Assembly: GCA_945897725.1 (NCBI GenBank) | Contig: CAMDFR010000012.1 | Span: 1 to 64,000, forward strand | Length of the DNA stretch: 64,000 bases | Reading direction: 5' to 3' | Source: Chitinophaga pinensis | GTDB lineage: Bacteria; Bacteroidota; Bacteroidia; Chitinophagales; CAMDFR01 | Shown here: positions 16,669 to 25,811 of the stretch, in pieces | Layout of the letters: the number at the start of each line of letters is the position of its first letter | Position numbering within the stretch: the first letter of the stretch is position 1 | The notes under the pieces: model-generated | What the model saw: only the letters and a program-made list of their open reading frames with translations | What the model was told of the DNA's origin: nothing | The model's database searches: none | Made by a program: the position numbers and the translations under genes

Positions 16669-17412
16669 ATGACAAAGATAGACGAAAAACTTTTTAGAGA
16701 CGAACACTATTTAGGACGTCCTGCTGACCTCGCAGATAAAATTGTAAGTAGGAGAGTTTCCCTTCTAAGAGAGATACCTGGCTTTCTAAATCCTCAAGCA
16801 GACCTGCTTGAAATTGGATGTGGGAATGGTACCACTATATCCATGATCGCAGACGATTTTAAATCATGCTTGGGTACCGATATAAATAATGAACACGAAG
16901 CGGAGTTCAAACAATTCAATCAGTCTTTTCCTAATGTGAAATTTGAGGTTTTAAATATTGAAAAAGATCTTGCTGCTTTAAAGTTTGATCGTTTGATTAG
17001 TTTCGAAGTTATTGAACATTTATTGGACGAAAAGTCGGTAGCTAACTATGCTAAATGCCTTAATCCAGGAGCTATAGCAGCTATTAGTGTACCTAATAAA
17101 TGGTGGATATTCGAAATTCATGGAGCCAAAATTCCAGGATTTAAAACCAAAAGAGTTCCATTCTTATCTTGGATGCCTCGTTTTATTCATGAACCATTAG
17201 CCAATGCAAGAATCTATTCAAAATCTAGAATCAAGAATTTATTAGAAGCCTCTGGATTTGAAGTTGTGAGCATGCAATATATCACCGCACCGCTAGATGT
17301 ATTGAAAGACGGAGCTTTTAAAAGATTTATGACGAAACATTTCTTTGGGAATGCTACGACGCAAATACCATTTATGAGTGTTTCTATTTTTGTGCATGCT
17401 ATCAAAAAATAG
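16669..17412 (+). CDS. Class I SAM-dependent methyltransferase
   Basis: 247 residues. SAM-binding motif I LLEIGCGNGTT lies near residues 45-55, motif II with the acidic GTDINNEHE follows, and LISFEVIEHL is the post-motif strand, as in type 11/12 small-molecule or lipid methyltransferases (UbiG-like group). A later hydrophobic, Trp-rich segment (KWWIFEIHGAKIPGF) may contact a lipid or the membrane. It is divergent from threonine dehydrogenase and probably monocistronic. Substrate is not identifiable. Confidence 0.8.
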   Translation: MTKIDEKLFRDEHYLGRPADLADKIVSRRVSLLREIPGFLNPQADLLEIGCGNGTTISMIADDFKSCLGTDINNEHEAEFKQFNQSFPNVKFEVLNIEKDLAALKFDRLISFEVIEHLLDEKSVANYAKCLNPGAIAAISVPNKWWIFEIHGAKIPGFKTKRVPFLSWMPRFIHEPLANARIYSKSRIKNLLEASGFEVVSMQYITAPLDVLKDGAFKRFMTKHFFGNATTQIPFMSVSIFVHAIKK

Positions 17413-17698
17413 TCCTATCCATTATACGAGCTGAGTTCTTTATTTATGCATTGGCAGAGTCTTTAGCTATTGCAATATTCTTATAACAATCTTTTGTTCC
17501 ATCATGATGTTATCAAAAATACCACTGCGCGCAAATTCGAGCATGAGAAATTATTTTGTTGTCTCTTGAAATTTCTAAATGATCAGTAGGAGATCTAAAA
17601 AAACAGGATATAATTTGAGCAATACATTGCCTCACCTCAATTGCATTAAGTTTATTTATTAAGAGCAATGAATGATCCTAGCAATGATAAAGTCAATA
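17413..17698. other. Intergenic region without recognised features
   Basis: Convergent gap between the methyltransferase and the response regulator. AT-rich, no plausible gene, tRNA or strong hairpin before the terminator at 17699. Confidence 0.5.
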
Positions 17699-17742
17699 AA
17701 AAAACGTCGTTTATGTAGTATAAACGACGCCTTATTTTTTTT
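17699..17742 (-). terminator. Rho-independent terminator, bidirectional
   Basis: Stem CGTCGTTTA (17705-17713) / TAAACGACG (17721-17729), loop TGTAGTA, preceded by an A-run and followed by CCTTATTTTTTTT. It ends the response regulator transcript on the minus strand and can stop the methyltransferase transcript on the plus strand. Confidence 0.85.
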
Positions 17743-17754
17743 GGAGAAAAGTAG

Positions 17755-18462
17755 TTAAGAAGCTTCTTTTACCATCAATCTAAATCCTGTTCCATGGATA
17801 TTGATGATTTCGATATTGCTATCTTCTTTTAGATATTTACGCAACTTGGTAATGTATACATCCATGGATCGGCCTGTAAAATAATTATCATCGTTCCAAA
17901 CAGACTTAAGTGCCACATCTCTTTCCAATATATTGTTTTGATGAATGCATAACAACTTTAAGAGGTCTGCTTCTTTGGTGGTTAAATTTTGAGCACTAGC
18001 AGCAGAAGTTAATTTTCGCTCATCATAATTGAAGTTCAATTTCCCAATCTGAAAAACTTTTTGATCAGTATTTGTATTGCTGCTTTTATTACTTCTTCTT
18101 AAAATAGCTTCCATTCTAAGTTCCAACTCTTCCATACTAAAGGGTTTGGTCATATAATCATCAGCGCCCACTTTAAATCCCTCTATTTTATCTTCTTTTA
18201 AAGATTTTGCAGTCAAGAAAATAATGGGAACTACGGTATCCACTTTTCTGATGTCGGCAGCTAAGGTAAAGCCATCTTTTTTGGGCATCATCACGTCCAA
18301 TAGACAAAGATCGTAACTGCCTTTAGAATAGCCAGCCCATGCCGATTCTCCATCTTTATGAAGCTCCACACTATAATCTCTCAACTCAAGTGACTCCTTC
18401 AAAATCATGCCCAAGTTTGGATCATCTTCTACCAAAAGTATTTTTATTTTTTTTTCTTTCAT
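17755..18462 (-). CDS. OmpR/PhoB-family response regulator
   Basis: 235 residues: an N-terminal receiver domain with the acidic pair ED (LLVEDDPNLG), phospho-acceptor Asp in LCLLDVMMPKKDG, switch Thr in FLTAK and Lys in DDYMTKPF, then a C-terminal winged helix (LTTKEADLLKLL ... SMDVYITKLRKYL). It lies 29 bases downstream of the sensor kinase, so the two form one operon. Similar Bacteroidota pairs are named RprXY and react to envelope stress; the target genes here are unknown. Confidence 0.93.
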   Translation of the reverse strand: MKEKKIKILLVEDDPNLGMILKESLELRDYSVELHKDGESAWAGYSKGSYDLCLLDVMMPKKDGFTLAADIRKVDTVVPIIFLTAKSLKEDKIEGFKVGADDYMTKPFSMEELELRMEAILRRSNKSSNTNTDQKVFQIGKLNFNYDERKLTSAASAQNLTTKEADLLKLLCIHQNNILERDVALKSVWNDDNYFTGRSMDVYITKLRKYLKEDSNIEIINIHGTGFRLMVKEAS

Positions 18463-18491
18463 TGTATTAGATTTAATAATGATTAATTAAT

Positions 18492-20003
18492 TTATGTTGA
18501 TGGTAGAAATACCTCAAATTTACTTCCCTTGCCTAATTCACTACTTACTGTGATCCTTCCTTTATGTGCTTTTGTCATCGCTTTAACATAACTCAATCCC
18601 AAACCAAATCCTTTCACATCATGTAAATTACCAGTTGGTACACGATAAAATTTTTCGAATATTTTTCTTTGGGTTTCTTTGCTCATTCCAATACCATTGT
18701 CTTGTACACCAACTAGTATGCCATCATTCACATTTTCTATCTTTATTTGAATGAATAAATCTGAATCACCCTTATATTTAATGGCATTGTCCACAATATT
18801 ATTGAACAAATTGGTGATGTGATGCCTATCTACCAACATTACAGGATTTTGGGCTAGTTTGCGCACCTCAATTTTTCCTTGCATGTTAAAAATTCTTAAC
18901 TCAGAGCTGTGCACTACCTCATCAATAATTTCATTGATGTTACAGTACTCTTTTTTGAGCTCTATTTGTCCTTTATCGTATCTAGCAAATTGCAATACTC
19001 TTTCGATATGAGAGCTGAGGCGATTATTTTCCTCCATAATAATTCCAGCATAATTCTTTGCTTTCTCAGTATCTGCCAAGACCTTGGCGTTTCGTAACAT
19101 TTCACCTGCCAAGGAGATGGTAGCCACGGGCGTCTTTAACTCGTGGGTCATATTATTAATGAAGTCAGTCTTTAGATCTGATAATTTTTTCTGACGATAA
19201 ATAATCATAAAGGAGGTAGCAAAACAATACAAAATAATCAATAGAAAGAGCAAGGAGGCAGAAAGCAAACCCCAAAGATTCTTGAGTATGTATATGTTCT
19301 TCGAAGGAAAATAAACTAGGAGATTGAGGTCATTCCCGAATAGATTATTGTAAATGGGAATGGCATATGAATTTTGATAGATTTCAGGCGTTAGTTCATT
19401 AATATTGGAATATATAGTGGTATAGGTGACTGGCTCAAAAAGGGTATATTGGAATTTAGTTCTAATACCAGCACTTCTCAATTCGTTGATTAGCGTTTCT
19501 TCAATTTGTTTTTTAGTAATCACATTTCTGAATTCTGAGGTGCCATTGTTGATATTGAACCCGCCTGATTGAAAAAACAAATTGGCAACAGGATCCTCAA
19601 ATGAAGTGCCTTCTGCATTGTAGGCAATACTTTGATGTCCGTCATTTGTATCAACGTTAATCGTCAAGTGGGCACCTGTCATGGAATCATGGATACTTAT
19701 TTCACCAATAAAATTTTGATTTAAAAATCCATTGCTGTCAAATAATCCGTATTGAATCAGGAGACTATTTTGATAGTCACTTGCATCAGCATCCAAATTG
19801 TAGGCAGAAATGTTTAACTTTTGTAGTGCATACAACTGCTCTAAATGATAGGCGGTTCGATTAAGTGCATTATAAGCATTGCTTTCAAACTGCGTTTCAC
19901 GCAGTTCAATGCCCTGTTTGATCAATTTTACTTGAATGATGGTAATCCCAATGGTAGATAGGGATAACAATACAATGATAAGAATGACAAGCTTTTTATT
20001 CAT
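18492..20003 (-). CDS. Membrane sensor histidine kinase
   Basis: About 503 residues; start taken at ATG 20003 (MNKKLVILIIVLL), with an in-frame ATG three codons upstream also possible. The first transmembrane helix is near residues 4-25, a periplasmic sensor domain spans about 26-240, the second helix is near 248-270. The cytoplasmic part has a HisKA domain (NNMTHELKTPVATIS, phospho-His) and HATPase_c with N box (NLFNNIVDNAIKY), G1 (DNGIGMS), F and G2 (GFGLGLSYVKA). No HAMP domain is recognisable. It resembles RprX. Signal unknown. Confidence 0.93.
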   Translation of the reverse strand: MNKKLVILIIVLLSLSTIGITIIQVKLIKQGIELRETQFESNAYNALNRTAYHLEQLYALQKLNISAYNLDADASDYQNSLLIQYGLFDSNGFLNQNFIGEISIHDSMTGAHLTINVDTNDGHQSIAYNAEGTSFEDPVANLFFQSGGFNINNGTSEFRNVITKKQIEETLINELRSAGIRTKFQYTLFEPVTYTTIYSNINELTPEIYQNSYAIPIYNNLFGNDLNLLVYFPSKNIYILKNLWGLLSASLLFLLIILYCFATSFMIIYRQKKLSDLKTDFINNMTHELKTPVATISLAGEMLRNAKVLADTEKAKNYAGIIMEENNRLSSHIERVLQFARYDKGQIELKKEYCNINEIIDEVVHSSELRIFNMQGKIEVRKLAQNPVMLVDRHHITNLFNNIVDNAIKYKGDSDLFIQIKIENVNDGILVGVQDNGIGMSKETQRKIFEKFYRVPTGNLHDVKGFGLGLSYVKAMTKAHKGRITVSSELGKGSKFEVFLPST

Positions 20004-20160
20004 CTTCAACAAAGATAAATTAGCTTCAGAAGTAAAGACAACTGATTAACATACCTTAACAAGTCAATAGGGTGAGTGGAAGCAACAATGACTGGAATCA
20101 ATCCATTGGAGAATAATATTTTTTGAAGCTTTTTCCTTATTTAAATAAACTCAGTACATA

Positions 20161-20194
20161 AAAAAAAGGTAAGCATAGCTTACCTTTTTTATTT
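20161..20194 (-). terminator. Rho-independent terminator of the PUR protein gene
   Basis: Stem AAAAAAAGGTAAGC (20161-20174) / GCTTACCTTTTTT with 3-base loop ATA. Lies 20 bases beyond the stop of the minus-strand gene; the T-run on the minus strand is the complement of the A-run. Confidence 0.8.
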
Positions 20195-20213
20195 TTTATC
20201 TGAATGATCACTT

Positions 20214-20711
20214 TTACCAAGCATCAACATTTTCTTGAGGAAGTTGACCTGCTTCATCTGTGTTCGATGTGTTTTGGTTATCAGGTCTAGCAGGGGCTGG
20301 CTTTGCAGCAGCCAACTCTCTTAGAATGGGATCTTTTTCAATTCTAGAGGATTCTCTTGGCTCACGATTATCTCTATATTCTCTCGGTTCGTCATTTTCT
20401 CTATTTTCGAAATAGGTTTCTCTAGTGAAATTGTCAAAATCAAAACCAGGCATTAACTCTGTTTTGATATGCTTGATAGTGTCTTCTAGACCTTCAATAA
20501 ATTTTTTGAAATCTTCTTTATACAAAAAAACTTTATGACTGTCATAGCCATTTCCATTTGATCGTTTTTTACTTTCCGTAATCGTTAGATAATAATCGCT
20601 TCCCTTAGTTGATCGCACATCAAAAAAATAGGTCCTTCTCTTACCAGCTCTTAGTTTTTTAGAATAAAAACCATTGTTTCTATCTTGTTCTCTATTGCTC
20701 TCGTTCTCCAC
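20214..20711 (-). CDS. PUR family DNA/RNA-binding protein (DUF3276)
   Basis: 165 residues. The N-terminal 90 residues form one PUR-alpha-like repeat (FYSKKLRAGKRRTYFFDVRSTKGSDYYLTITESKK ... split here by family pattern into basic strand, then VFLYKEDFKKFIEGLED helix). Bacterial PUR proteins are small single-repeat nucleic-acid binders that dimerise. The C-terminal 70 residues are a disordered, charged tail (Glu/Arg then Pro/Ala/Asn/Gln-rich). Strongly conserved in Bacteroidota but with no assigned role. It is monocistronic, between the two-component system and the ABC exporter. Confidence 0.85.
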   Translation of the reverse strand: MENESNREQDRNNGFYSKKLRAGKRRTYFFDVRSTKGSDYYLTITESKKRSNGNGYDSHKVFLYKEDFKKFIEGLEDTIKHIKTELMPGFDFDNFTRETYFENRENDEPREYRDNREPRESSRIEKDPILRELAAAKPAPARPDNQNTSNTDEAGQLPQENVDAW

Positions 20712-20821
20712 TGTGTTGTATTTAAGTTAATTAAAAATATCCAAAAAATTATTTCATTGTAAAAATAGGTAAAAAAATGAAAGTTGCAAGGAACTTAGAT
20801 TGAATTTAGTGACGATGCCTT

Positions 20822-22624
20822 TCATGCGTTTTGTGCCGATTCTTTTTGTTGCTGTGTATACATTTCCTGATATTTCCCATTCAAATGTAGCAAGGATTGG
20901 TGGGTTCCTGCTTCTATAATTTCACCATCTTCCATCACTAAAATTTGATCAAAACGCTCTAAGGAAAAAATTCTGTGCGTAATGACTAGCGCCGTTTTAT
21001 GTTCCAAAAATGTATCAAGTTGATTCAGTATGTAATTTTCTGTCTGTGTATCTACAGCAGACAAACAATCATCCAATACAACCAAAGTAGGTTGATGCGT
21101 TAAGGCTCTTGCTATGGATATTCTTTGTTTTTGTCCACCTGAAAGCGTAATACCTCGCTCCCCAACCATGGTTTGATATCCATTAGGTAAGGCTTCAATT
21201 TCATCGTGAATAGATGCCATTTTTGCGGCTGCAATCACAATATCTGCCTGACTGGATGTTTCTTCTTTTACCCCAAATAGGATGTTATTGGCAACAGTGT
21301 CTGAAAAGAGAAAAACTTCTTGAGGAGTATATCCAATCTGACTTCTGTAGTTTTCTATGTCAACCTCTTGTAAATTGGTATGTCCGATTCGTATGCTTCC
21401 ATTATCCGGATCGTATCTTCTAAAAAGCAATTCCGCCAGCGTCGATTTGCCACAGCCTGTTCTACCTACGATTGCCCATTTCTGAGAAGGTGGAATGCTA
21501 AAGCTTATATTCTTTAATGCATGGATCCCAGTTTCTGGATAAGTGAAATTGACTTGGTCAAAATGGATGCTATCCTTGCTTAGTTCAACTGATTGGTGAC
21601 CTGTAACAATGGATGGAGTGGTGTTCATAAAAGCATTGATGCGTTTCAATGAAGTACCTGCCCGAATGATCATGGAAGTAACCCAACCTAAGGAGGAAAC
21701 AGGGAATGTAACCACATTCACAAACATCATAAACTTTATAATCACCCCGTAGCTAATCTCACCCTTCATGTATAGCTTACCACCTATGTATAAGGTGAGT
21801 ACATTACTTATTCCGATAAGCAAAGTGATCAGCGGAAACCAAAGCGCATCAATTCTTGAAAGCCTAAGACTTTTGTTTTTATACTCTTCACAATCTTTTT
21901 CAAAAATAGCTGTGATATTGTCTTCTCTAACAAATGATTTAATCACTCGTATGCCAGAAAATGTTTCCTGTGCCATAGTGGTCAAATCAGAAAGTTTGCT
22001 TTGAATGACTTCACTTCTTTTATCTATCAGATTGTTGACATAAAAGACAGAGAGCGATAAAATAGGGAAGGGTAGTAAAACATACATCATCAATGTAGTA
22101 TTAAGAGAATACATTTTATACATCACCATTGGCATCAGGAAGGCAATATTCACAAGATACATAAATGATGGTCCTAGATAATCTCGAACACGATTTACAT
22201 CTTCGGTAATGCGCGACATCAAATCGCCTGTATTATTCATTTTAAAAAAATGAGCATCTAGTTTTTGATAGTGGGCATACATCTCGTTTTTAATGTCATA
22301 TTCAATTTTACGCGACGTAACAATGATGGTTTGTCGAGTAATAAATAGAAAAAATCCTTGGAGTAATGTGTGTTTAAAAATATTGGCGATATTCCAAAAC
22401 AATATTCTACTATCTGGAAGTTGCAGTATTTCTATCCAACCAAGGCTATGAATGTTGGGTGTGGAATGGATGATGTGAAAAGCAAAATCCACTGTTTTTC
22501 CAACATCATTTGGTATTTCTACCAAAAATAGAGTGCTAAGAAAAATAGAAGTAATACCAATCAAAAGGCGATACTTATATTTCCAAAAATATTTATTTAG
22601 ACTCGCTAACTGCATTACGGCCAT
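20822..22624 (-). CDS. ABC exporter, fused permease and ATP-binding protein
   Basis: Type IV half-transporter of 600 residues. The N-terminal ABC_membrane domain has six helices (about residues 15-330); the nucleotide-binding domain has Walker A GRTGCGKST (about 388), Q-loop (TPQEVFLFSDT), signature LSGGQKQR and Walker B/D-loop (LVVLDDCLSAVDTQTE), then the switch His (ALVITHRIFS). The DDCLSAVD form (Asp-Cys in place of the catalytic Asp-Glu) is typical of MdlA/YheI-type heterodimeric subunits with a degenerate site, yet no partner gene adjoins it. Substrate is unknown; multidrug or lipid export is a family-level guess. Confidence 0.88.
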   Translation of the reverse strand: MAVMQLASLNKYFWKYKYRLLIGITSIFLSTLFLVEIPNDVGKTVDFAFHIIHSTPNIHSLGWIEILQLPDSRILFWNIANIFKHTLLQGFFLFITRQTIIVTSRKIEYDIKNEMYAHYQKLDAHFFKMNNTGDLMSRITEDVNRVRDYLGPSFMYLVNIAFLMPMVMYKMYSLNTTLMMYVLLPFPILSLSVFYVNNLIDKRSEVIQSKLSDLTTMAQETFSGIRVIKSFVREDNITAIFEKDCEEYKNKSLRLSRIDALWFPLITLLIGISNVLTLYIGGKLYMKGEISYGVIIKFMMFVNVVTFPVSSLGWVTSMIIRAGTSLKRINAFMNTTPSIVTGHQSVELSKDSIHFDQVNFTYPETGIHALKNISFSIPPSQKWAIVGRTGCGKSTLAELLFRRYDPDNGSIRIGHTNLQEVDIENYRSQIGYTPQEVFLFSDTVANNILFGVKEETSSQADIVIAAAKMASIHDEIEALPNGYQTMVGERGITLSGGQKQRISIARALTHQPTLVVLDDCLSAVDTQTENYILNQLDTFLEHKTALVITHRIFSLERFDQILVMEDGEIIEAGTHQSLLHLNGKYQEMYTQQQKESAQNA

Positions 22625-22689
22625 AGAAAAAGTAGAATTCTTAATTTTTTTGAGAACTTAAAAAAGCAATAATATTCAATAAAATTAAG

Positions 22690-22697
22690 TAGTTTTG
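22690..22697 (+). promoter_or_regulatory. -7 promoter element of leucine dehydrogenase
   Basis: TAGTTTTG matches TAnnTTTG, 43 bases before the ATG at 22741. No good -33 element at the usual distance. Confidence 0.45.
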
Positions 22698-22740
22698 CAC
22701 CCGTTTTATTAAAAAAGAGTACAAAAGTAAAATATTAATT

Positions 22741-23841
22741 ATGATTGCCACAAAAGATAATGAAACTATCAGCACTTCTGGAATTCTCACCCAAATGAGC
22801 CAACTTGAACATGAACAAATTGTTTTTTGTAATGACAATGCTACTGGATTAAAATCCATTATCGCTATTCATAATACAGTTTTGGGACCAGCACTAGGAG
22901 GGACAAGAGTTTGGGCTTATAAAAGTGAAACAGATGCTTTAAGGGATGTGCTTCGTTTGTCGAGAGGTATGACTTATAAATCCGCCATTAGTGGAATCAA
23001 TTTGGGTGGTGGTAAGGCAGTGATCATAGCGGATCCTAAAACATCGAAAGGCGAAGCTTTTTGGAGAAGATATGGAAAGTTTGTAAACAGCCTTGGTGGC
23101 AAATATATTACAGCAGAAGATGTAGGAACCTCCCCTGGTGATATGGTACATATTGCTACAGAAACAAAATTTGTGGCAGGAAAACCATCCTACTTGGGTG
23201 GTACAGGGGATCCTTCTCCAGTGACTGCCTATGGCGTTTTTTTAGGCATCAAAGCATCTGTAAAAGAATTGACAGGTAGCGATGACTTAACAGGTAAAAA
23301 AGTAGCCGTACAAGGCGTTGGTCATGTTGGAATGTATCTTGTAGAGCATTTGGTAAAGCATGGTGCTTTGGTATATGTATGCGATATCAATCAACAAAAC
23401 CTTAAGATGGTGAGTGATCAATTTAAAGTGGAAGTGATTTCACCAGATGCTATTTATGACACAGATGCTGAAATATATGCCCCTTGTGCTTTAGGAGCAA
23501 CAATTAATGATGGAACATTAGCTCGATTAAAATGCGCTATCATCGCAGGTGCCGCAAACAATCAATTAGAAGACGAAGTAAAACATGGTCAAGATTTGTT
23601 AGACAAAGGCATCATTTATGCTCCTGACTTTTTAATCAATGCAGGCGGAGTCATCAATTGTTATACAGAAGTAATCGGCGTAGGTCGCGATATGGCTGTT
23701 GGTTTAACAGAAAATATCTATGAAAAAACATTGGATATTTTTAAGACGGCAAAAGCAGAAAATATCACTACACAAAAAGCTGCTATGTTGCTAGCGCAAC
23801 AAAGGATTGACGCTATTTCAAAATTGAAGGCCGTTTTATAA
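22741..23841 (+). CDS. Leucine dehydrogenase (Glu/Leu/Phe/Val dehydrogenase family)
   Basis: NAD-dependent oxidative deamination of branched-chain amino acids. 366 residues, the usual length for leucine dehydrogenase and shorter than glutamate dehydrogenase. The substrate Lys motif is in LGGGKAVI, GGTRVW and RGMTYKSAISG are in the first domain, and the Rossmann motif GVGHVG (about residue 195) begins the cofactor domain. Followed after 62 bases by nusB in the same direction. It fits leucine catabolism with the HMG-CoA lyase at 41729, though not in the same operon. Confidence 0.9.
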   Translation: MIATKDNETISTSGILTQMSQLEHEQIVFCNDNATGLKSIIAIHNTVLGPALGGTRVWAYKSETDALRDVLRLSRGMTYKSAISGINLGGGKAVIIADPKTSKGEAFWRRYGKFVNSLGGKYITAEDVGTSPGDMVHIATETKFVAGKPSYLGGTGDPSPVTAYGVFLGIKASVKELTGSDDLTGKKVAVQGVGHVGMYLVEHLVKHGALVYVCDINQQNLKMVSDQFKVEVISPDAIYDTDAEIYAPCALGATINDGTLARLKCAIIAGAANNQLEDEVKHGQDLLDKGIIYAPDFLINAGGVINCYTEVIGVGRDMAVGLTENIYEKTLDIFKTAKAENITTQKAAMLLAQQRIDAISKLKAVL

Positions 23842-23903
23842 ATACAGCCTCAACGTGTTCACTTTTTTGGTTATTATTCATTTTTTTTAAGTTCTTTTAA
23901 TAC

Positions 23904-24848
23904 ATGCTATCAAGACGCCATCTCAGAATCAAAGTAATGCAGGTATTGTACACGCAGGAACTCGAACATACGCTTTCACTGAACGCTCAGAATAAATATC
24001 TAGAAAATCTCTTATCGAAGTCTGAGGAGTTGTACTATTTAATTTTGATTTATTTGATCGAAATTACTCAATACTCAATCGAATACAAAGACAAAAAGTC
24101 GGCGAAATTGCTTGCTACCTTTGAAGATAAAGCAATCAATATTTCAATTTCAGATAACCCAATCATCAACCATTTAAGAAGTAGTAAAGAATTTCAATCA
24201 CATATCAAACGATTGAAAATACAGGATATGGTGAGCGATATAGAGGTGAAAAATCTCTTCGAATCCATCCTTAAGAGAGAAAAATATATTCAATATTGTA
24301 CCAAGGAGGATAAGACTCTTGATGATCATAAGGAAGTTTTGATTCATATCATCAAAAAAATAATCGACAATAGCGAGGATTTATTCATGCATTTAGATGC
24401 TGATTTTTTGAATCTTTCAGACGATTTTCATACCATCAACTTCTTGCTTCAAAAGGACATTGATAAGTTTGATTTTGCGCATACCAATAATTTTATTTTT
24501 AGTGTAGAAGGAGATAAAGATGATCTTAATTTTTGCAAAGAATTATTAGAGTTGACTTTTATCCATGATAAAAAAATGCTTGACATTATTTCGCCAAAAC
24601 TAAAAGGCTGGGAGATAGACCGAATCGCTATCATGGATATTATCATCCTTAAAATGGCCTTAACCGAAATGATGTATTTCCCTTTCATACCTGTTAAGGT
24701 GAGTATGAATGAATATATTGACATTGCCAAAAGTTACAGCACGCCAAAAAGTAAAGATTTTATCAATGGTATCTTGGATAAGATTATGCATGAATTAAAA
24801 CAAGAAGGACATATCGTTAAGAAAGGAAGAGGTTTAATGGAGCAATAA
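23904..24848 (+). CDS. nusB: Transcription antitermination factor NusB, long form
   Basis: RNA-binding factor of the rRNA antitermination complex (with NusE/S10). It starts with the NusB signature MLSRRHLRIKVMQVLYTQE; the C-terminal part (LKGWEIDRIAIMDIIILKMALTEM ... YSTPKSKDFINGILDKI) is the conserved NusB core. At 314 residues it is about twice the E. coli size, because of a helical insertion between first helix and core, as is usual in Bacteroidota. Followed by DUF1573, then yajC, an order seen often in this phylum. Confidence 0.93.
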   Translation: MLSRRHLRIKVMQVLYTQELEHTLSLNAQNKYLENLLSKSEELYYLILIYLIEITQYSIEYKDKKSAKLLATFEDKAINISISDNPIINHLRSSKEFQSHIKRLKIQDMVSDIEVKNLFESILKREKYIQYCTKEDKTLDDHKEVLIHIIKKIIDNSEDLFMHLDADFLNLSDDFHTINFLLQKDIDKFDFAHTNNFIFSVEGDKDDLNFCKELLELTFIHDKKMLDIISPKLKGWEIDRIAIMDIIILKMALTEMMYFPFIPVKVSMNEYIDIAKSYSTPKSKDFINGILDKIMHELKQEGHIVKKGRGLMEQ

Positions 24849-24917
24849 AGGTGCTGCTTATTTAAATAAATTAACTTTTTAAATTCAAAGCCTTCTTTCT
24901 TACTGTTCTTTATTCGT

Positions 24918-24925
24918 TACATTTG
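24918..24925 (+). promoter_or_regulatory. -7 promoter element of the DUF1573 gene
   Basis: TACATTTG matches TAnnTTTG, 24 bases before ATG 24950. It supports the start at 24950, because an in-frame ATG at 24923 would fall inside this element. Confidence 0.55.
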
Positions 24926-24949
24926 TATCTAAATTTAATACTTTATATT

Positions 24950-25381
24950 ATGAAAAAGCATTTGTTCTTTGTGTCAATCATAGCTTTGTTTATCGCTTCT
25001 GTTGCTTGCAGAGATCCTAAAAAAGCACGATTAGAAGAGTTAATTCCTGCTGCCTATTTGAACAATCCAACAACCATTACATTTGAAGATACCTCCTTTA
25101 ATTTCGGAAATATCAAGCAAGGTGATAAAGTAAAACATACGTTTAAATTTACCAATTCTGGAAAAAATCCTTTACTGATTGTAAATTCCTTCGGTACTTG
25201 TGGTTGCACAGTGCCCGATTATCCTAAAAACCCAATTAAACCGGGTGAGTCTGGTGTTATCAATGTAGTATTTAATAGCGAGGGAAAGGAAGGTTTACAA
25301 CACAAAAAAGTGATAGTAATCGCCAATACTGGACAAAACAAAAATGTGGTTAATTTTACCGCAATGGTCAACAAACCATAG
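24950..25381 (+). CDS. DUF1573 lipoprotein
   Basis: 143 residues. A lipoprotein signal peptide (MKKHLFFVSIIALFIASVAC) puts Cys20 at the lipidation site. The mature part is an Ig-like DUF1573 domain: FEDTSFNFGNIKQGDKVKHTFKFTNSG, then the family's GTCGCTVPDYPKNPIKPGESG with its Cys pair, and a final beta strand region. Members are envelope proteins of unknown job, widespread in Bacteroidota. It sits between nusB and yajC and probably shares the yajC transcript (36-base gap). Confidence 0.85.
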   Translation: MKKHLFFVSIIALFIASVACRDPKKARLEELIPAAYLNNPTTITFEDTSFNFGNIKQGDKVKHTFKFTNSGKNPLLIVNSFGTCGCTVPDYPKNPIKPGESGVINVVFNSEGKEGLQHKKVIVIANTGQNKNVVNFTAMVNKP

Positions 25382-25417
25382 GACAACTAATTATTCATTC
25401 ACTCAAATAAATATTCG

Positions 25418-25759
25418 ATGTTTTCATTATTTTTAGATGCTGCACCAGCTTCGTTTGGTGGTTTAGATCAAATTCAAATCCTATTGATTGGTGGGGCTTT
25501 TGTAAGTTTGTACTTTTTCCTTGTAAGGCCACAAGCCAAGAAAGCAAAGGAACAAGCAAACTATCAAGAAACATTAAGCACCGGAGACAAAGTAGTCATG
25601 AACAGTGGCATGCACGGTAAAATTGCAAAGATGGATGAAAAAACAGTAACCATTGAAGTCGATACTAATGTGCGTATGAAGTTCGAAAAAGGATATATCA
25701 ATATGGAGCTTTCTAAAGCAATAAATCCAACGGCAACACCAACAGAAAAAGATAAGTAA
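25418..25759 (+). CDS. yajC: Preprotein translocase subunit YajC
   Basis: Accessory subunit of the SecDF-YajC complex, 113 residues. One transmembrane helix (about residues 20-40, LLIGGAFVSLYFFLVRPQ), the family motif RPQAKKAKEQ and GDKVVMNSGMHGKIAKMDEKTVTIEVD. It is close behind the DUF1573 gene and followed by a strong terminator. secDF is not in the window. Confidence 0.95.
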   Translation: MFSLFLDAAPASFGGLDQIQILLIGGAFVSLYFFLVRPQAKKAKEQANYQETLSTGDKVVMNSGMHGKIAKMDEKTVTIEVDTNVRMKFEKGYINMELSKAINPTATPTEKDK

Positions 25760-25779
25760 GCAACTACATGTTATACAAG

Positions 25780-25811
25780 AATCAGCTATTGAATCAATAG
25801 CTGATTTTTTT
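25780..25811 (+). terminator. Rho-independent terminator after yajC
   Basis: 12-bp stem AATCAGCTATTG (25780-25791) / CAATAGCTGATT (25795-25806), loop AAT, then a T-run that reaches the 3' end of the convergent methyltransferase gene. Confidence 0.9.
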
